DNA of 37,982 bases. It comes from Xylanivirga thermophila. Its GTDB lineage: Bacteria > Bacillota > Clostridia > Caldicoprobacterales > Xylanivirgaceae. Location: NCBI RefSeq assembly GCF_004138105.1, contig NZ_RXHQ01000027.1, positions 1 to 37,982 on the forward strand, in the 5' to 3' direction. Below, piece after piece: positions 1 to 9,800 of the stretch. The notes below the pieces were generated by a model. That model saw only the letters and a list, made by a program, of their open reading frames with translations. It was not told the origin of the DNA and did no database searches. A program made the translations under genes and the position numbers. How positions within the stretch are numbered: the first letter of the stretch is position 1; the number at the start of each line of letters is the position of its first letter.

Positions 1-4
1 ACAT

Positions 5-71
5 AGAAGATGTCATCCTTTCGTTAGTTGTTTATTATAGTGAATAATATATTAACAGGATGTCATCTTCT
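5..71. repeat. Inverted repeat at left edge
   Basis: Two 15-base arms (5..19 and 57..71) are inverted copies matching at 14 of 15 positions, separated by 37 bases that can fold further. The core GATGTCATC also reads as a direct repeat. It lies downstream of the recombinase gene. It could be a terminator-like structure or the end of a small element; the sequence does not decide. The rest of 72..239 is A+T-rich with a 10-bp palindrome at 162..171 flanked by two TGTACAA-type motifs, and shows no gene. Confidence 0.4.
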
Positions 72-239
72 TTTCAATTCTTATGGTAATTTATTACTCT
101 AATTCCCTACGGTAACTTTACACTAACAGATTTTTTACGACTTTATGTACAATATAGCAACTGGATATCCAACTTTGTACAAAATATAGTTATTGGAATC
201 TAGTTAAAAAAGGACTATAAACCTTTTCATAACCTTTAG

Positions 240-1135
240 TTACAGGTTATTAATTTTTATCCTAATTGTCTCTCTACTCGGATTCAAATATAGAAGCGTA
301 GTGTGAATATTACTATGCCCTGCTAAATAGGCAACCTCATGAACTGATAGCCCGCCCTCCAAAGCAATTGTGCAGAAATAATGTCTTAATACATGAGGAG
401 TGACCTTGTCGCTATACTTATTGAAAATCTTATTAACTGTTGACCTATGAATTACCTTACCATTACTATTCGCAAATAAATATGGACTATCACTTTCTCT
501 CACTCTTAGATACTCTCTTATACTATTAATAATCTTATCATTTAGATAAACAACTCTGTCTTTATCTCCTTTACCCCTAACCTTTAACTCTCCAACTGTT
601 AAATTGAAATCTGTTAATTGAATATTAAGTGCTTCACTAATTCGCAAACCTGCATACGCTAACAATGTCGCCAAGCAATAAATATCTCGATGTCCATCTT
701 GTAATAGTTGCTGTCTAAAAGCATCAACTTCTTGCAATCTAAGGCAATGGCTGAATAAAAGAGGGAGTCCTGTTGCTGTCTAAAAGCATCAACTTCTTGC
801 TTAGTAAGATCGGAAGGATTAGCGTATTTCTGCTGGATCTTAATATTATCATTTTTTGAAACTACTTGGTCCTGTTGTATTCCATTCGCAACCAAAAATT
901 CATTATACTTTATTAATGCACTAATCTTACAATTTATTGTTCTCCCATTATCTTTCTTTATATTACGAAGATAACTTATATAATCTAAGATGTTTTCACG
1001 GTATAGCACCGAACATTCTCTGCCAAATGACTCCCAAAACCATTTGTAGTAACCTTTTATGTGCAAATAATAACTATTGATAGTATTTTTGCTCTTTCCT
1101 TTCAACGCTAAATACTCTCTAAATTCCTCTAACAA
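240..1135 (-). pseudogene. Tyrosine recombinase (TnpI/XerD-like), frameshifted by a 65-bp insertion
   Basis: A site-specific recombinase split into two reading frames. The N-terminal half (1135 down to about 772) is a SAM-like core-binding domain. The C-terminal half (about 735 to 240) has all the catalytic motifs: Arg in AGLRISEAL, Lys in GKGDKD, HVLRH, GHSN and the nucleophile Tyr in LLYLNP. Both halves encode QEVDAFRQQ because a 29-base segment is present twice (707..735, 772..800). Removing one 65-base period leaves 831 bases, a continuous 276-residue protein, the normal size for this family. The start is probably TTG at 1135, preceded at 7 bases by GGAGG; the ATG at 1168 lies upstream of that site. 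As it stands the gene should be inactive, unless repeat recombination or frameshifting restores it. It lies downstream of the BREX terminator in the same orientation. Confidence 0.85.
707..800. repeat. 29-bp perfect direct repeats inside the recombinase gene
   Basis: Identical 29-base copies lie at 707..735 and 772..800 with 36 unrelated bases between them, a period of 65 bases. The sequences beyond each copy differ, so this is not a plain tandem duplication of 65 bases. Because 65 is not a multiple of three, the extra unit shifts the recombinase frame. Homologous or slipped-strand loss of one unit would restore the gene. Confidence 0.9.
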
Positions 1136-1145
1136 AATTTCACCT

Positions 1146-1268
1146 CCATAAATTATGTTGCCAATCATATTTCTAAGTTCCCGTAAATTATGTTGAATTT
1201 ATATATTGATGTTACCGCTTTTAGCAGTAAAAGTCAGGACCTTCGGCAGCATAATTTATATTATGTTG
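1146..1268. other. Candidate recombinase target (internal-resolution-site-like)
   Basis: On the minus strand, upstream of the recombinase, is a core of two inverted 9-base arms, CAACATAAT and ATTATGCTG (1260..1268 and 1247..1255). They are 4 bases apart, or 8-base arms around a 6-base centre. Two direct copies of CAACATAATTTAYGG follow at 1181..1195 and 1146..1160, exactly 35 bases apart. All share CAACATAAT. An inverted core plus two direct accessory repeats beside the recombinase gene is the known layout of the Tn4430 TnpI resolution site. The last copy overlaps the recombinase ribosome binding site, so binding could also repress expression. The assignment is by architecture only; binding is inferred. 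Confidence 0.6.
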
Positions 1269-1399
1269 AAAAAAATTTTAACCGAATCTCTTTATAGATT
1301 GAGTATTACAAACACTTTCTTATAACTTCTAGGCTTGTTGATATCTATTTATTACATAGAACTATAATGTTTTTCATCCTTTTATTTTACATCTCCAGC

Positions 1400-1436
1400 A
1401 AAAATAAAAAGCCAAGGGCAATTTCGCCTTTGACTT
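1400..1436 (-). terminator. Terminator of the BREX operon
   Basis: On the minus strand a stem (1425..1434 with 1411..1419, about 9 pairs with one mismatch and a G-U pair) is followed by TTTTTATTTTTG. It lies about 40 bases after the brxL stop codon and closes the six-gene operon. The rest of 1269..1399 is A+T-rich with no gene seen. Confidence 0.8.
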
Positions 1437-1475
1437 TAACATTGCATAAACTATATTCAACTCCATTTATATATG

Positions 1476-3518
1476 TTACTCAACGCCCAATGCTTTGTAT
1501 ACTGCATCTTCAGGGCTTTGGTAAAAGGATATCTGAAATTTAGAAAATAACTCTGGAGGAACTGTGTTAATGTCTGCAGCGGAAGCCATAGGTAGGAGTA
1601 CCTTTTTCGCCCCTGCATCAAAGCAAACTTGCAGGGTGGATGCCAGTTCCTCCACTTTATTAATGGTTCCCCCTATACTCATTGACCCTAATACCACCAA
1701 CTGACTTAATACAGGTTTTTTTAATGCTCCAGAACAAAGGGCAATAAAGGCTGCTAAAGTCAATTGAGAAGTCATACCAATTCCCTGCAAATCTTGAACA
1801 TGCATCAAAAAATCATTATTGCTTAAGGAAATTGTTCCACTAATATTCTTTTTGTTTGCTTTAAAATAGTTAAAGGCTGTATTTAAATTCTCTTTTGCTT
1901 CCCTGCTAGTCCCCAATCCTGTCCTTTCAAATTTTCCTGTTCCAGAGACAACCTCTGTTTCTATTTTATATACTCCGATCATCCCTGAATCACCATGGGC
2001 AACTGTATATACATGCCCTGGTCTTCCCTTTCCTTCAGGTATCAGTTTGTCGCCACCTTGTTCCGGAACCGATACGAATTCTTCCTCAAAAGTTTCATTA
2101 TCTATGTAGGAAAAATGAACATCATAAAATTCCATACCGCCAATTTTCTTTAATTGTTCTTTTACTCGTCTTCTTCCAACTAAGGCATACCTTAGGATTT
2201 CTTCTAAATCTTCTTTATTAAACTCCCCATGAGGATAAATTAGTTTGACCAATCCCGATACAGTCTTCCTTACCGCTATAACATCTCTTTGGTTAAGATT
2301 GTTACCAAGTCTAAAGTATTTATCTATACTATCGCCATAGGATCTTTTTCTCATTTCCCTAAAAAACTCTGCAATATAGTCAGTAATAAAGCCATATTCA
2401 TTAGTAAAAAACTCTGGCCTATATTTAGGTATTTCCCAACCTGGAATATAATAGTGCATTCTATCAAAAAAAGCAGAGTCGTATGCCATTGCCTCTGGAA
2501 ATGGTTCAAATAAATGGGATGTTTTTAAAAGAACGTCCACAGATTGATTGATGTTACCAACAAAAACCATAGAAGCAGAAGCATTTTTTAATTCTTTTCC
2601 TCTGGCAAATGAGCCTGAAGCCATATAATCCTTCATAATCTGAATACCATCTTTATCTTTAAAGGTAATTCCAGCCACTTCATCAAAGGCTACTACATCC
2701 CATAAGCCGACTAATCCGATTTTTCTGGTGCTCATATTGTAAAATAAATTGGCTACAGTAGTTTGTCCCCCTGATATTAAAATAGAGTTGGAGGATATTT
2801 CCTTATATATATGAGATTTACCTGTCCCTCTTGGCCCCAATTCACAGAGATTATAGTTGTTCTCAACAAGAGGAATCATTCGGGCAAGAAGGTGCCACTT
2901 AACTTTTTCCTCTAATTGAGTAGGTTCCATGCCCACGGATCTTAAAAGGATATCAATCCATTCATCCTTGGTAAAATATTTTCTTCCACTCAATATCTCA
3001 TCCATATCCAAGTTTGGAATTTGAATGGGTTTCAAACTATTTATAATAAATGGATTTGCATTCCTTAACTCTTCGTCATAATAGTATTGAATTTTAAGAA
3101 TGCACCATATACCGCCAGCAAGAAGTTTCTCAAATTCTTTCACATAATTCGCTTCTACTTCTACGCCCTTTAACCCTAAATTAGAAAACTCTGCCTCATA
3201 AACGTCTCTCTTTTCATTGAGCCTTACGGTCAACTTATCAATGACTGTATACTGACCTAATTCTCGAATTTTGGATTTAATCTTTTCCGCTTCATCTGGC
3301 CTAACATAATTTTCTGCAAGTATTGCTTTTACTCTATTAACTCCTTCATTTATGGAATCTTCATCATCAGTAGCACAATACATGCCAAGTAAATATTCAA
3401 GGACATATATGGGGACATTTGCCCCTTCTTTTATTTTTTGAGTTAGATCCTTACGGACAACCCTGCCCGGAAAGTATTGATTCAATTTTTTATTTAAATC
3501 TCTATTCTCCCTGTCCAC
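1476..3518 (-). CDS. brxL: BrxL, Lon-like AAA+ protein of type 1 BREX
   Basis: Last gene of the BREX operon, 680 residues, usual for the family. Visible features are an ATPase core with Walker A GPRGTGKS (228-235) and Walker B VVAFDE (275-280), then a C-terminal Lon-protease-like domain (about 535-680). In that domain Ser584 (GMTSQLTLA) and Lys621 (INKVEELA) sit where a Ser-Lys dyad is expected. In studied type 1 systems BrxL is a DNA-binding AAA+ ring required for phage exclusion and not for host methylation; whether the Lon-like domain cuts proteins is unclear. The start is GTG at 3518 with an AAGGTGGTG-like site upstream. It lies 24 bases after pglZ. No frameshift or missing motif is seen. 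Confidence 0.93.
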   Translation of the reverse strand: MDRENRDLNKKLNQYFPGRVVRKDLTQKIKEGANVPIYVLEYLLGMYCATDDEDSINEGVNRVKAILAENYVRPDEAEKIKSKIRELGQYTVIDKLTVRLNEKRDVYEAEFSNLGLKGVEVEANYVKEFEKLLAGGIWCILKIQYYYDEELRNANPFIINSLKPIQIPNLDMDEILSGRKYFTKDEWIDILLRSVGMEPTQLEEKVKWHLLARMIPLVENNYNLCELGPRGTGKSHIYKEISSNSILISGGQTTVANLFYNMSTRKIGLVGLWDVVAFDEVAGITFKDKDGIQIMKDYMASGSFARGKELKNASASMVFVGNINQSVDVLLKTSHLFEPFPEAMAYDSAFFDRMHYYIPGWEIPKYRPEFFTNEYGFITDYIAEFFREMRKRSYGDSIDKYFRLGNNLNQRDVIAVRKTVSGLVKLIYPHGEFNKEDLEEILRYALVGRRRVKEQLKKIGGMEFYDVHFSYIDNETFEEEFVSVPEQGGDKLIPEGKGRPGHVYTVAHGDSGMIGVYKIETEVVSGTGKFERTGLGTSREAKENLNTAFNYFKANKKNISGTISLSNNDFLMHVQDLQGIGMTSQLTLAAFIALCSGALKKPVLSQLVVLGSMSIGGTINKVEELASTLQVCFDAGAKKVLLPMASAADINTVPPELFSKFQISFYQSPEDAVYKALGVE

Positions 3519-3542
3519 TGCCTTTTCACCACCTTTGCAATT

Positions 3543-6098
3543 TTATAAACCAAAGTCATCTGTAAATAGCAAATCTATCGTAAAAGGTATTCGCTCATAT
3601 ATTTTTTCTACTGTTTCATCTTCATCTTCTAAAATTAAATAATATTCCTTGTTCTTGTCATAAGCCATATCCCTTAATGTAAACTTCTCTCTATAAGTGC
3701 GGTTTTCAGGGTTTTTCGACCTACTATCAGCAATTATAATGTTTTCATTAGAGATACGGTTACCTTCTTTATCTACAAAATAAAGTTTTAGTTTTAATGG
3801 CACTTTCTTTTCGTCTACCACTTCTGTTTGGAAAAACTCCAAATAGGTGATTCTATTTGTAATCTTCCTTGAAATATTGGTTAACTTCACTTCGACCTTA
3901 GTAGCTTTATACTCATCTTTACGGATATTCTTAAATCTTATTACAGGAACAATTATCTCCTGCAAAGATGCTCCACCATGGACATAATTGGCTCCTGCCC
4001 CTTGAACCTTGTATCTAATCATACCTTTTGGAACAATGGCTTTTAATTTTGTCTCCTGTCCAAAAAGATATTTCATAGAAATAGGTAATGTATCTGAAAT
4101 ATCTTCATCAATTTCTGCAAGCATATATCTCCTGCCGGCATCTATGGTCTCAGCATTAAATCTGCTAATCTTGTCTACTTCTGTTAATTGGGAACGCCTG
4201 TATATGAAACCATGATCTGCAGTAATTATTATGTTTGTAGCACTTACATGATTTATTAGGTTTTTGATTAGCGATACTAAATCTTCAAAAGCCTTTTCTA
4301 CGGCATCAAAAACCTCTCTTTCCGTCTGAGGCACTTCCCCAACGGCATCTATTGTGTCATGGTATATATAAATTAGTTTTTTCCCTTCAAAGGCTTCCTT
4401 GTAATCTGCCCTACGCATATCTACCATGTCACTAAATGATATTGCCTGAGTATTATCACTATAATTGGCGATTATTTTTCCTCTATTTGCTGTTCCCTGG
4501 GTACTGATACTGTCAATACTAATATCCGATTTATCATTTACTACCAATTCCTTTCTTGGTAGTAAACTTGCCATACCATATTTTGTAGTTGAAGGGATAA
4601 CTCCTTGCATAAAACCAATCTCTGCCATACCCCTCACATCTTTATTAATTAGATTAAGGAGTTCTTTTGCTGCTTCATATCTTAAAGCATCGGAAATGAT
4701 TACAAATACTCTTTCGTTATTCCTTGTAAATGGAGAAACAATGTCTTTGTAAAAATCCCTTTGTTGTTTAATACCTACCAAAGAGTATTCTTCTAACATT
4801 TCCTCCTGAACCGCTGCGGACCATTTTATTGAGAGTTCATTCAGATACCAATGGGTATAGGTGTTTTCAATTCTATCTGCAAGTTTTTCAAAAGGATCTT
4901 TGTCATAAACTTTATCGTAATGAAGATAAAACTTCCTGTAGAAATAGTCCATTAAATAATATTCTTTAGTATAAGCAGTAATCAAATCATGGGCAGTTTC
5001 AGCCTTAATAACTCCACCAATTCTCTTTTCCATTTCAAGGAGTTCATTAGCAAAGTATAAGGCTTCATATTCATTTCTATAGGTTTCAAACCAATGGCTT
5101 GTCCTTCTTTTATTGATTAATTTACGGTATCTATCGAATTCTCCGACACCTTCTACTAAGTTCCCAATTATCCTATCCAGTATTGCTTCATCAAAAGCCC
5201 TCAATGTATCACATTCAATATATTTATCTATATCCCATTTATCTAAATAACCTTTTACATTTAATGTTTCCTGGGCTTTATCTGCCAGTAAATCGTAGTA
5301 TTTACCATCAGCGGAATGATTCATGAAGTTGCTTATAAATACTATGGCATCTGACCTTTTAGGAGATACATACTCTACCCATGTAGTTGGCATATCCTCT
5401 TCGAGAGTATAGGATAAATGAGTAACAAGAAGCATAATCGTTAATTTTTCTAATGATCTCTCTTCGAAACTATAGCCATACCTTTTCTCAACTAAATCCC
5501 AAAAGGCATCTATATTACCAAAGTTCTCAATAGCCTCTAGATATTTGTTCTCTCCTTCTAATTCTTCAATCAGAATCTTTTTTACAACTTGTTCAAAATC
5601 TGCTACAGATAATCTGCACAGAGTAGATAGAACTGCTATATCTACCTTTTCCTTAGTAAATTTATCTATATGGTAGGAGGCAAACTTTCTATATCTTTCT
5701 TTATTCCCAAAGAATTTTAGATATCCCTTGAAAACATTTCTTAATGAAGGATCCCCCACCTTGAAATCCCTCATGATTAAAGTAGCCTTGTCAGTTGAAA
5801 ACTCCTCACTATATTTCAGAATATCCAACAGCCAATTATCCCGTGGCATTGGTTTAGATGAAGGAGAGTATAGGAGATAATTAGATTCAGTATCTTCTTT
5901 TTCAAGAAGATACTTTATATGGAAGGAATTATTATCAGCAAGTTTAATAATCTTGGCATTATCCAATTTAAGTTCTTCAATATCTTCAGCAAATTCTCCC
6001 TCATCATCATACCAAAAAACAATATTTCTCTTTTTCCCATCCATAGGTTCTTTATTAAAGATTTCCTCTAACCTCTTTTTCACTTCCAATAAATTCAT
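3543..6098 (-). CDS. pglZ: PglZ, alkaline-phosphatase-superfamily BREX protein
   Basis: An 851-residue protein of the PglZ family, the signature component shared by all BREX types. Its alkaline-phosphatase-like domain covers about residues 464-660, with metal-site motifs ISDALRYE (468-475), YHDTID (579-584) and TADHGF (626-631). The N-terminal 450 residues are helical and charged, and the C-terminus is beta-rich. PglZ is thought to act with the methyltransferase and the BrxC ATPase; its substrate is not established. The ATG at 6098 is preceded by GGTGA. It starts 13 bases after pglX, pointing to coupled translation. All metal-binding motifs are present, so it should be functional. Confidence 0.94.
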   Translation of the reverse strand: MNLLEVKKRLEEIFNKEPMDGKKRNIVFWYDDEGEFAEDIEELKLDNAKIIKLADNNSFHIKYLLEKEDTESNYLLYSPSSKPMPRDNWLLDILKYSEEFSTDKATLIMRDFKVGDPSLRNVFKGYLKFFGNKERYRKFASYHIDKFTKEKVDIAVLSTLCRLSVADFEQVVKKILIEELEGENKYLEAIENFGNIDAFWDLVEKRYGYSFEERSLEKLTIMLLVTHLSYTLEEDMPTTWVEYVSPKRSDAIVFISNFMNHSADGKYYDLLADKAQETLNVKGYLDKWDIDKYIECDTLRAFDEAILDRIIGNLVEGVGEFDRYRKLINKRRTSHWFETYRNEYEALYFANELLEMEKRIGGVIKAETAHDLITAYTKEYYLMDYFYRKFYLHYDKVYDKDPFEKLADRIENTYTHWYLNELSIKWSAAVQEEMLEEYSLVGIKQQRDFYKDIVSPFTRNNERVFVIISDALRYEAAKELLNLINKDVRGMAEIGFMQGVIPSTTKYGMASLLPRKELVVNDKSDISIDSISTQGTANRGKIIANYSDNTQAISFSDMVDMRRADYKEAFEGKKLIYIYHDTIDAVGEVPQTEREVFDAVEKAFEDLVSLIKNLINHVSATNIIITADHGFIYRRSQLTEVDKISRFNAETIDAGRRYMLAEIDEDISDTLPISMKYLFGQETKLKAIVPKGMIRYKVQGAGANYVHGGASLQEIIVPVIRFKNIRKDEYKATKVEVKLTNISRKITNRITYLEFFQTEVVDEKKVPLKLKLYFVDKEGNRISNENIIIADSRSKNPENRTYREKFTLRDMAYDKNKEYYLILEDEDETVEKIYERIPFTIDLLFTDDFGL

Positions 6099-6111
6099 AT
6101 GGTCACCTACT

Positions 6112-9100
6112 TTATATCTTCGCTAATAAATCTGCTTTCAGCGGCTTTCTGCCTTTCCCTTGAGGTATCTCCACCCCTTGGAATTTAGCATAATTAACTT
6201 TAACACCATCATCTAAATCAATCTCAATCCTTTGATTAGCCACATGGGCTATGGCCTCATCATAAAGCCTGCATTCCTCAATTTGCTTTAAAATTGTCTC
6301 TTTCTTTTTCCTAGCAGCAGCCTTTTCCCTTTGAGAAATATCCGAATCTATTAAAATATCAAGATGGTTTATTTCTGCTTCATATTTCTTCTGTAAACTA
6401 TGCAAATAATCGGTCCTTACCCTTGCAACGGTAGAAGGATCATAACGGTGCATGTAAATAAGGGCTTTAAACCCATCCTGCCTTCCACTATCAAAGAGCC
6501 AGTAAATAGGTCGCTTTTTATATGTTCTTACATGGTCTTTATAGAAGTCCTTTAGAAAGTATCTTCTAATAGCCTGCCTTGAGGTTTCATTGGCTTTCTT
6601 ACCTAAAGTTTCAGCAATATATTCTAGATTTTCCTCCAATGTTTCTTCGCCAAAAGATACCTTTATAAACTCTACAAATCGTTGAAGGATATCATCTTCA
6701 AAATAATCTCCATCAGCAATAGGAATAACATTATGTTCTACTATTTTTATTGAAGACTTTTTCCAACCTTCTTTAGTCTTAATCTCCCATTGTCCATTAC
6801 GTATCCTAAACTTATCATCAAAATCTCCACCAGCATATATTAGACCTTCTTCATCTAAAGAGTAGCGTCCAAACATACAGCCAACAGCATAAGAGATAAA
6901 GGATTTAATATCTCTTTCTCTATCCGCTTTGCTTATGGTTATATCCTCATCTGCTACTTCAGGAGTAAGTTCGTCTTGTAGTCCATAGATTTCAATGAAA
7001 ATACGATTTAGTTCCTCCTCATTAGCCTTAAGTTGGTTAAATTGATTTTCAGCAAAATTAGACCAGTTGGTAAATGCTGCCTCTATTGTATCCGCTTCTT
7101 TTTTATGGGTTAATAGGGGATGTTTTTGGAATCCCCAGGAAATCTCAAAAGAATCCCAGTCTTTCTTTGCAATATCTATACTTTTTTTCACAATGTCTAT
7201 AATGGGTTTACTGTCAATAAATAAAACAGGGAAATTGTTAAAATCACCTACTTGCAAATTTATAGTTGGATTCAATATTTTAAAAACATAATTGGCAATT
7301 TTTGTGCTCATCAAACCTAATATATACATTAATTTATCACGATTGTTTGAAAAAGCGGACATTCCTGCAACATCATGAATACTTCCTGTTTCTCTATAGC
7401 GAATACTAAAACCACCACTTGTTATAAGCGACCAAGTAATAGCCTCTCTAAAATAATACTGTGGATTCCTCACAACAGAACGTTGTTTGCCCCACCTATC
7501 TTTAAAGTTTCTTATTTCAAATCCATCATTTTCCCAATTCACTACATAGTCATAGTTCCCATACCATTGTCTTCTAGGGCCCCCTTTGTTATAAGGAAAC
7601 CACTTTGCCTTCGAATTTAATGAGTCTTCTATAGATTTACATTGAAAGTTGATCTTGTTATAATTTACTTCATGCCATAATCTTAAGAATCTGTTATTAT
7701 CTGCAGTGGCTAAGCCTTGTTTAGGTTCAACAATAGAATTCATAGGCTTGCCTTTTTCAAATGCTTCGATTAAGTTAGGATTTGCCCAATAAGCAATCGG
7801 TTTTCCTGGAATATTTATAAAACTATCAGACTTTACTGTAAACCTATAGTTTACTTCCCTATTAGCAGCGGCCTCCAAAGTTTTTAACGGTTGTTTATCA
7901 GCACCTTTAAAATCCGATAAACTGACATATTCACCACTTTCACCTGTATGAATATTTCTTAATGTAAATGTACATACAGGAACAGTAGCCTCAGTAAATC
8001 CAGAGTATTCTAATTGAACTAAACTAGTTATAGATTTTTCATTTATCATTTTTTCTCTCAGTTCCTCATAGGAAGTAATAAACATCCATACAAATGGAGT
8101 CATAAAACCTAAATGACCATTAAATTTTGCATAGTTATAATTACGTTCGATAAAAACTGAAAACAAGTCCACTCTTACTTTATAAAAATTATCATCTATA
8201 TATTCTCTTAACTTAGTATTAATATACTTTCTGCCCATATACGGCGGATTAGTACAAACCACATCGTATTTTTGGCTCATTATTTTAGCCTGTTTAATCA
8301 GTGGTGGGATCTTTTCCAATATTACCTCTCTATATTGCAGTTCAAATAGATCCTCTGGAACATCATTCCTTATCTCTTCAATCCTTTTTTCTATAGTATC
8401 AAAATCTATTTTTTTCACTTCCAGGATTGAGCCATATTCTTTTGCGTCATGGAAGACTTCAATTAGGTATTCAACATCTTCCCTGTGAAAATGCTTTTCT
8501 AGTTCAGTCTCTTTTGGATTAACTAAATATTCGATAGCCTCTTTAGGAATATCATTGCTTTCCTGAATAGAGCACAAGTTCATCTTCGGTTTATTCCTAA
8601 ATATCCTCCTATTCTTACTTCTTGCCTTCATTAAAAGGGCAAAAGTGGCTAATTGGCCTGCACGATCGTCTATATCAAGTCCATAAAGGTTTTTTTCTAA
8701 TATCAAAGTAGGTATTTCTCTTTCCGAATAACCTGCAGATAGGTATATGTCATATAGAACATCAAAAGCGTAAACTAAAATATGGCCACTACCCATAGCA
8801 GGGTCCAGTACTTTAATATCTTCTGGATTTAAGTTGGGGTCTTTGAGTGCATCTAATTGTTTTTGAACTTCGGGGTCTTGTTGGGCTTCTTCCAAATAAT
8901 ATTTCCACTGAGCCTTTAATTCTTCATTTGGATGGGATTCCAGCCATAGCCTACCTAAAGAATTCTCTACCATATACTTTACTATCCATTTAGGTGTAAA
9001 AAGTTGGGTAGCAGCAGGAATATCCTCTTTAGATATCATATTTTTATTCATACCAACAACTTCATCTTTCTTTTCAGAAATATAATACTGATATAGCCAA

Positions 9101-9783
9101 CCAATAATTTCTATACCGTGTTCTCCCTTTTCTGGTTCCCGCTTCTGTTCTTCCTCATTCAGTTCTATTTTCCAATCATATTCCTCTATTTCTTCCACTA
9201 AATCTCTAATTACAGAACCTTCAGCAAGAAGTTTGTCAGGAAGGAGTAATTCTGTATAATCAGCGATTTCCTCAAAAACAGAGGGCATAATTTGGCCTAA
9301 TTGATTACATTGCTTAACTAACAAATATCTATATAAATCCTCTGTATCGTTACTGTCTTGAAGTCTATACACTATTTCACGATCAATGTCTAAATTTATG
9401 TTTAGGGCTTCTTGAATAATATCTGGCTCAGTTTTACCATCTTCTATTGAAGATAATACTCTGACTCCTGTGGGAAGATAGTTGTTTACTTCCATAAATC
9501 GCAGTGCAATAAAACGGTTAAACCATGTGTAGGCAACCTCTTCTATAACTTGGTCAAAACCACTATGTTTAATTTTTTGAATTAATTTTTCACGCTGCTT
9601 TAATTCATATTTCTTAAAGGTTTTCCCGTTTTCTCTACCCTTTACTCTAAAACCACCCTCAAAGGTTTCGATATCTAAGATTTTATCTTTTGTTATCCCT
9701 ATCTCATAGGCCTTATGGGTTATATCTTCTATTAGTTTACGCCTTGCTTTTACCGCAAAGTTTCTAATGGCCGTTTTATCCAC
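6112..9783 (-). CDS. pglX: PglX, BREX adenine-specific DNA methyltransferase
   Basis: A 1223-residue SAM-dependent N6-adenine methyltransferase, the usual length for PglX. Motif I (SAM binding) is DPAMGSGH at 327-334 and the catalytic motif IV is NPPY at 512-515. LFTPKWIVKYM (261-271), typical of large type I/IIG-like methyltransferases, comes before motif I. The rest would contain target recognition and contacts with other BREX proteins; the recognised sequence cannot be read from here. In type 1 BREX it methylates one strand of a non-palindromic site in host DNA, marking self. The start is GTG at 9783 after a strong GAGGAGGGG site, 17 bases beyond brxC. There is one copy; no second or inverted pglX of the phase-variable kind is seen. 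No nuclease motif was noticed. Confidence 0.95.
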   Translation of the reverse strand: MDKTAIRNFAVKARRKLIEDITHKAYEIGITKDKILDIETFEGGFRVKGRENGKTFKKYELKQREKLIQKIKHSGFDQVIEEVAYTWFNRFIALRFMEVNNYLPTGVRVLSSIEDGKTEPDIIQEALNINLDIDREIVYRLQDSNDTEDLYRYLLVKQCNQLGQIMPSVFEEIADYTELLLPDKLLAEGSVIRDLVEEIEEYDWKIELNEEEQKREPEKGEHGIEIIGWLYQYYISEKKDEVVGMNKNMISKEDIPAATQLFTPKWIVKYMVENSLGRLWLESHPNEELKAQWKYYLEEAQQDPEVQKQLDALKDPNLNPEDIKVLDPAMGSGHILVYAFDVLYDIYLSAGYSEREIPTLILEKNLYGLDIDDRAGQLATFALLMKARSKNRRIFRNKPKMNLCSIQESNDIPKEAIEYLVNPKETELEKHFHREDVEYLIEVFHDAKEYGSILEVKKIDFDTIEKRIEEIRNDVPEDLFELQYREVILEKIPPLIKQAKIMSQKYDVVCTNPPYMGRKYINTKLREYIDDNFYKVRVDLFSVFIERNYNYAKFNGHLGFMTPFVWMFITSYEELREKMINEKSITSLVQLEYSGFTEATVPVCTFTLRNIHTGESGEYVSLSDFKGADKQPLKTLEAAANREVNYRFTVKSDSFINIPGKPIAYWANPNLIEAFEKGKPMNSIVEPKQGLATADNNRFLRLWHEVNYNKINFQCKSIEDSLNSKAKWFPYNKGGPRRQWYGNYDYVVNWENDGFEIRNFKDRWGKQRSVVRNPQYYFREAITWSLITSGGFSIRYRETGSIHDVAGMSAFSNNRDKLMYILGLMSTKIANYVFKILNPTINLQVGDFNNFPVLFIDSKPIIDIVKKSIDIAKKDWDSFEISWGFQKHPLLTHKKEADTIEAAFTNWSNFAENQFNQLKANEEELNRIFIEIYGLQDELTPEVADEDITISKADRERDIKSFISYAVGCMFGRYSLDEEGLIYAGGDFDDKFRIRNGQWEIKTKEGWKKSSIKIVEHNVIPIADGDYFEDDILQRFVEFIKVSFGEETLEENLEYIAETLGKKANETSRQAIRRYFLKDFYKDHVRTYKKRPIYWLFDSGRQDGFKALIYMHRYDPSTVARVRTDYLHSLQKKYEAEINHLDILIDSDISQREKAAARKKKETILKQIEECRLYDEAIAHVANQRIEIDLDDGVKVNYAKFQGVEIPQGKGRKPLKADLLAKI

Positions 9784-9800
9784 TCTATCCCCTCCTCAAC

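Noticed and set aside
707-800. Two 29-base repeats with a 36-base spacer, CRISPR-like dimensions
   Set aside because: Only two copies, inside a recombinase coding sequence, encoding the same peptide in both; no cas genes and no further repeats.
659-1168. ATG at 1168 as the recombinase start
   Set aside because: The extra codons read through the GGAGG site itself; TTG at 1135 has correct spacing and fits the family start.
6112-9783. Reading the large methyltransferase as a type I or IIG restriction enzyme
   Set aside because: No HsdR/HsdS genes or nuclease motif seen, and its neighbours BrxC, PglZ, BrxL, BrxA and BrxB define BREX.
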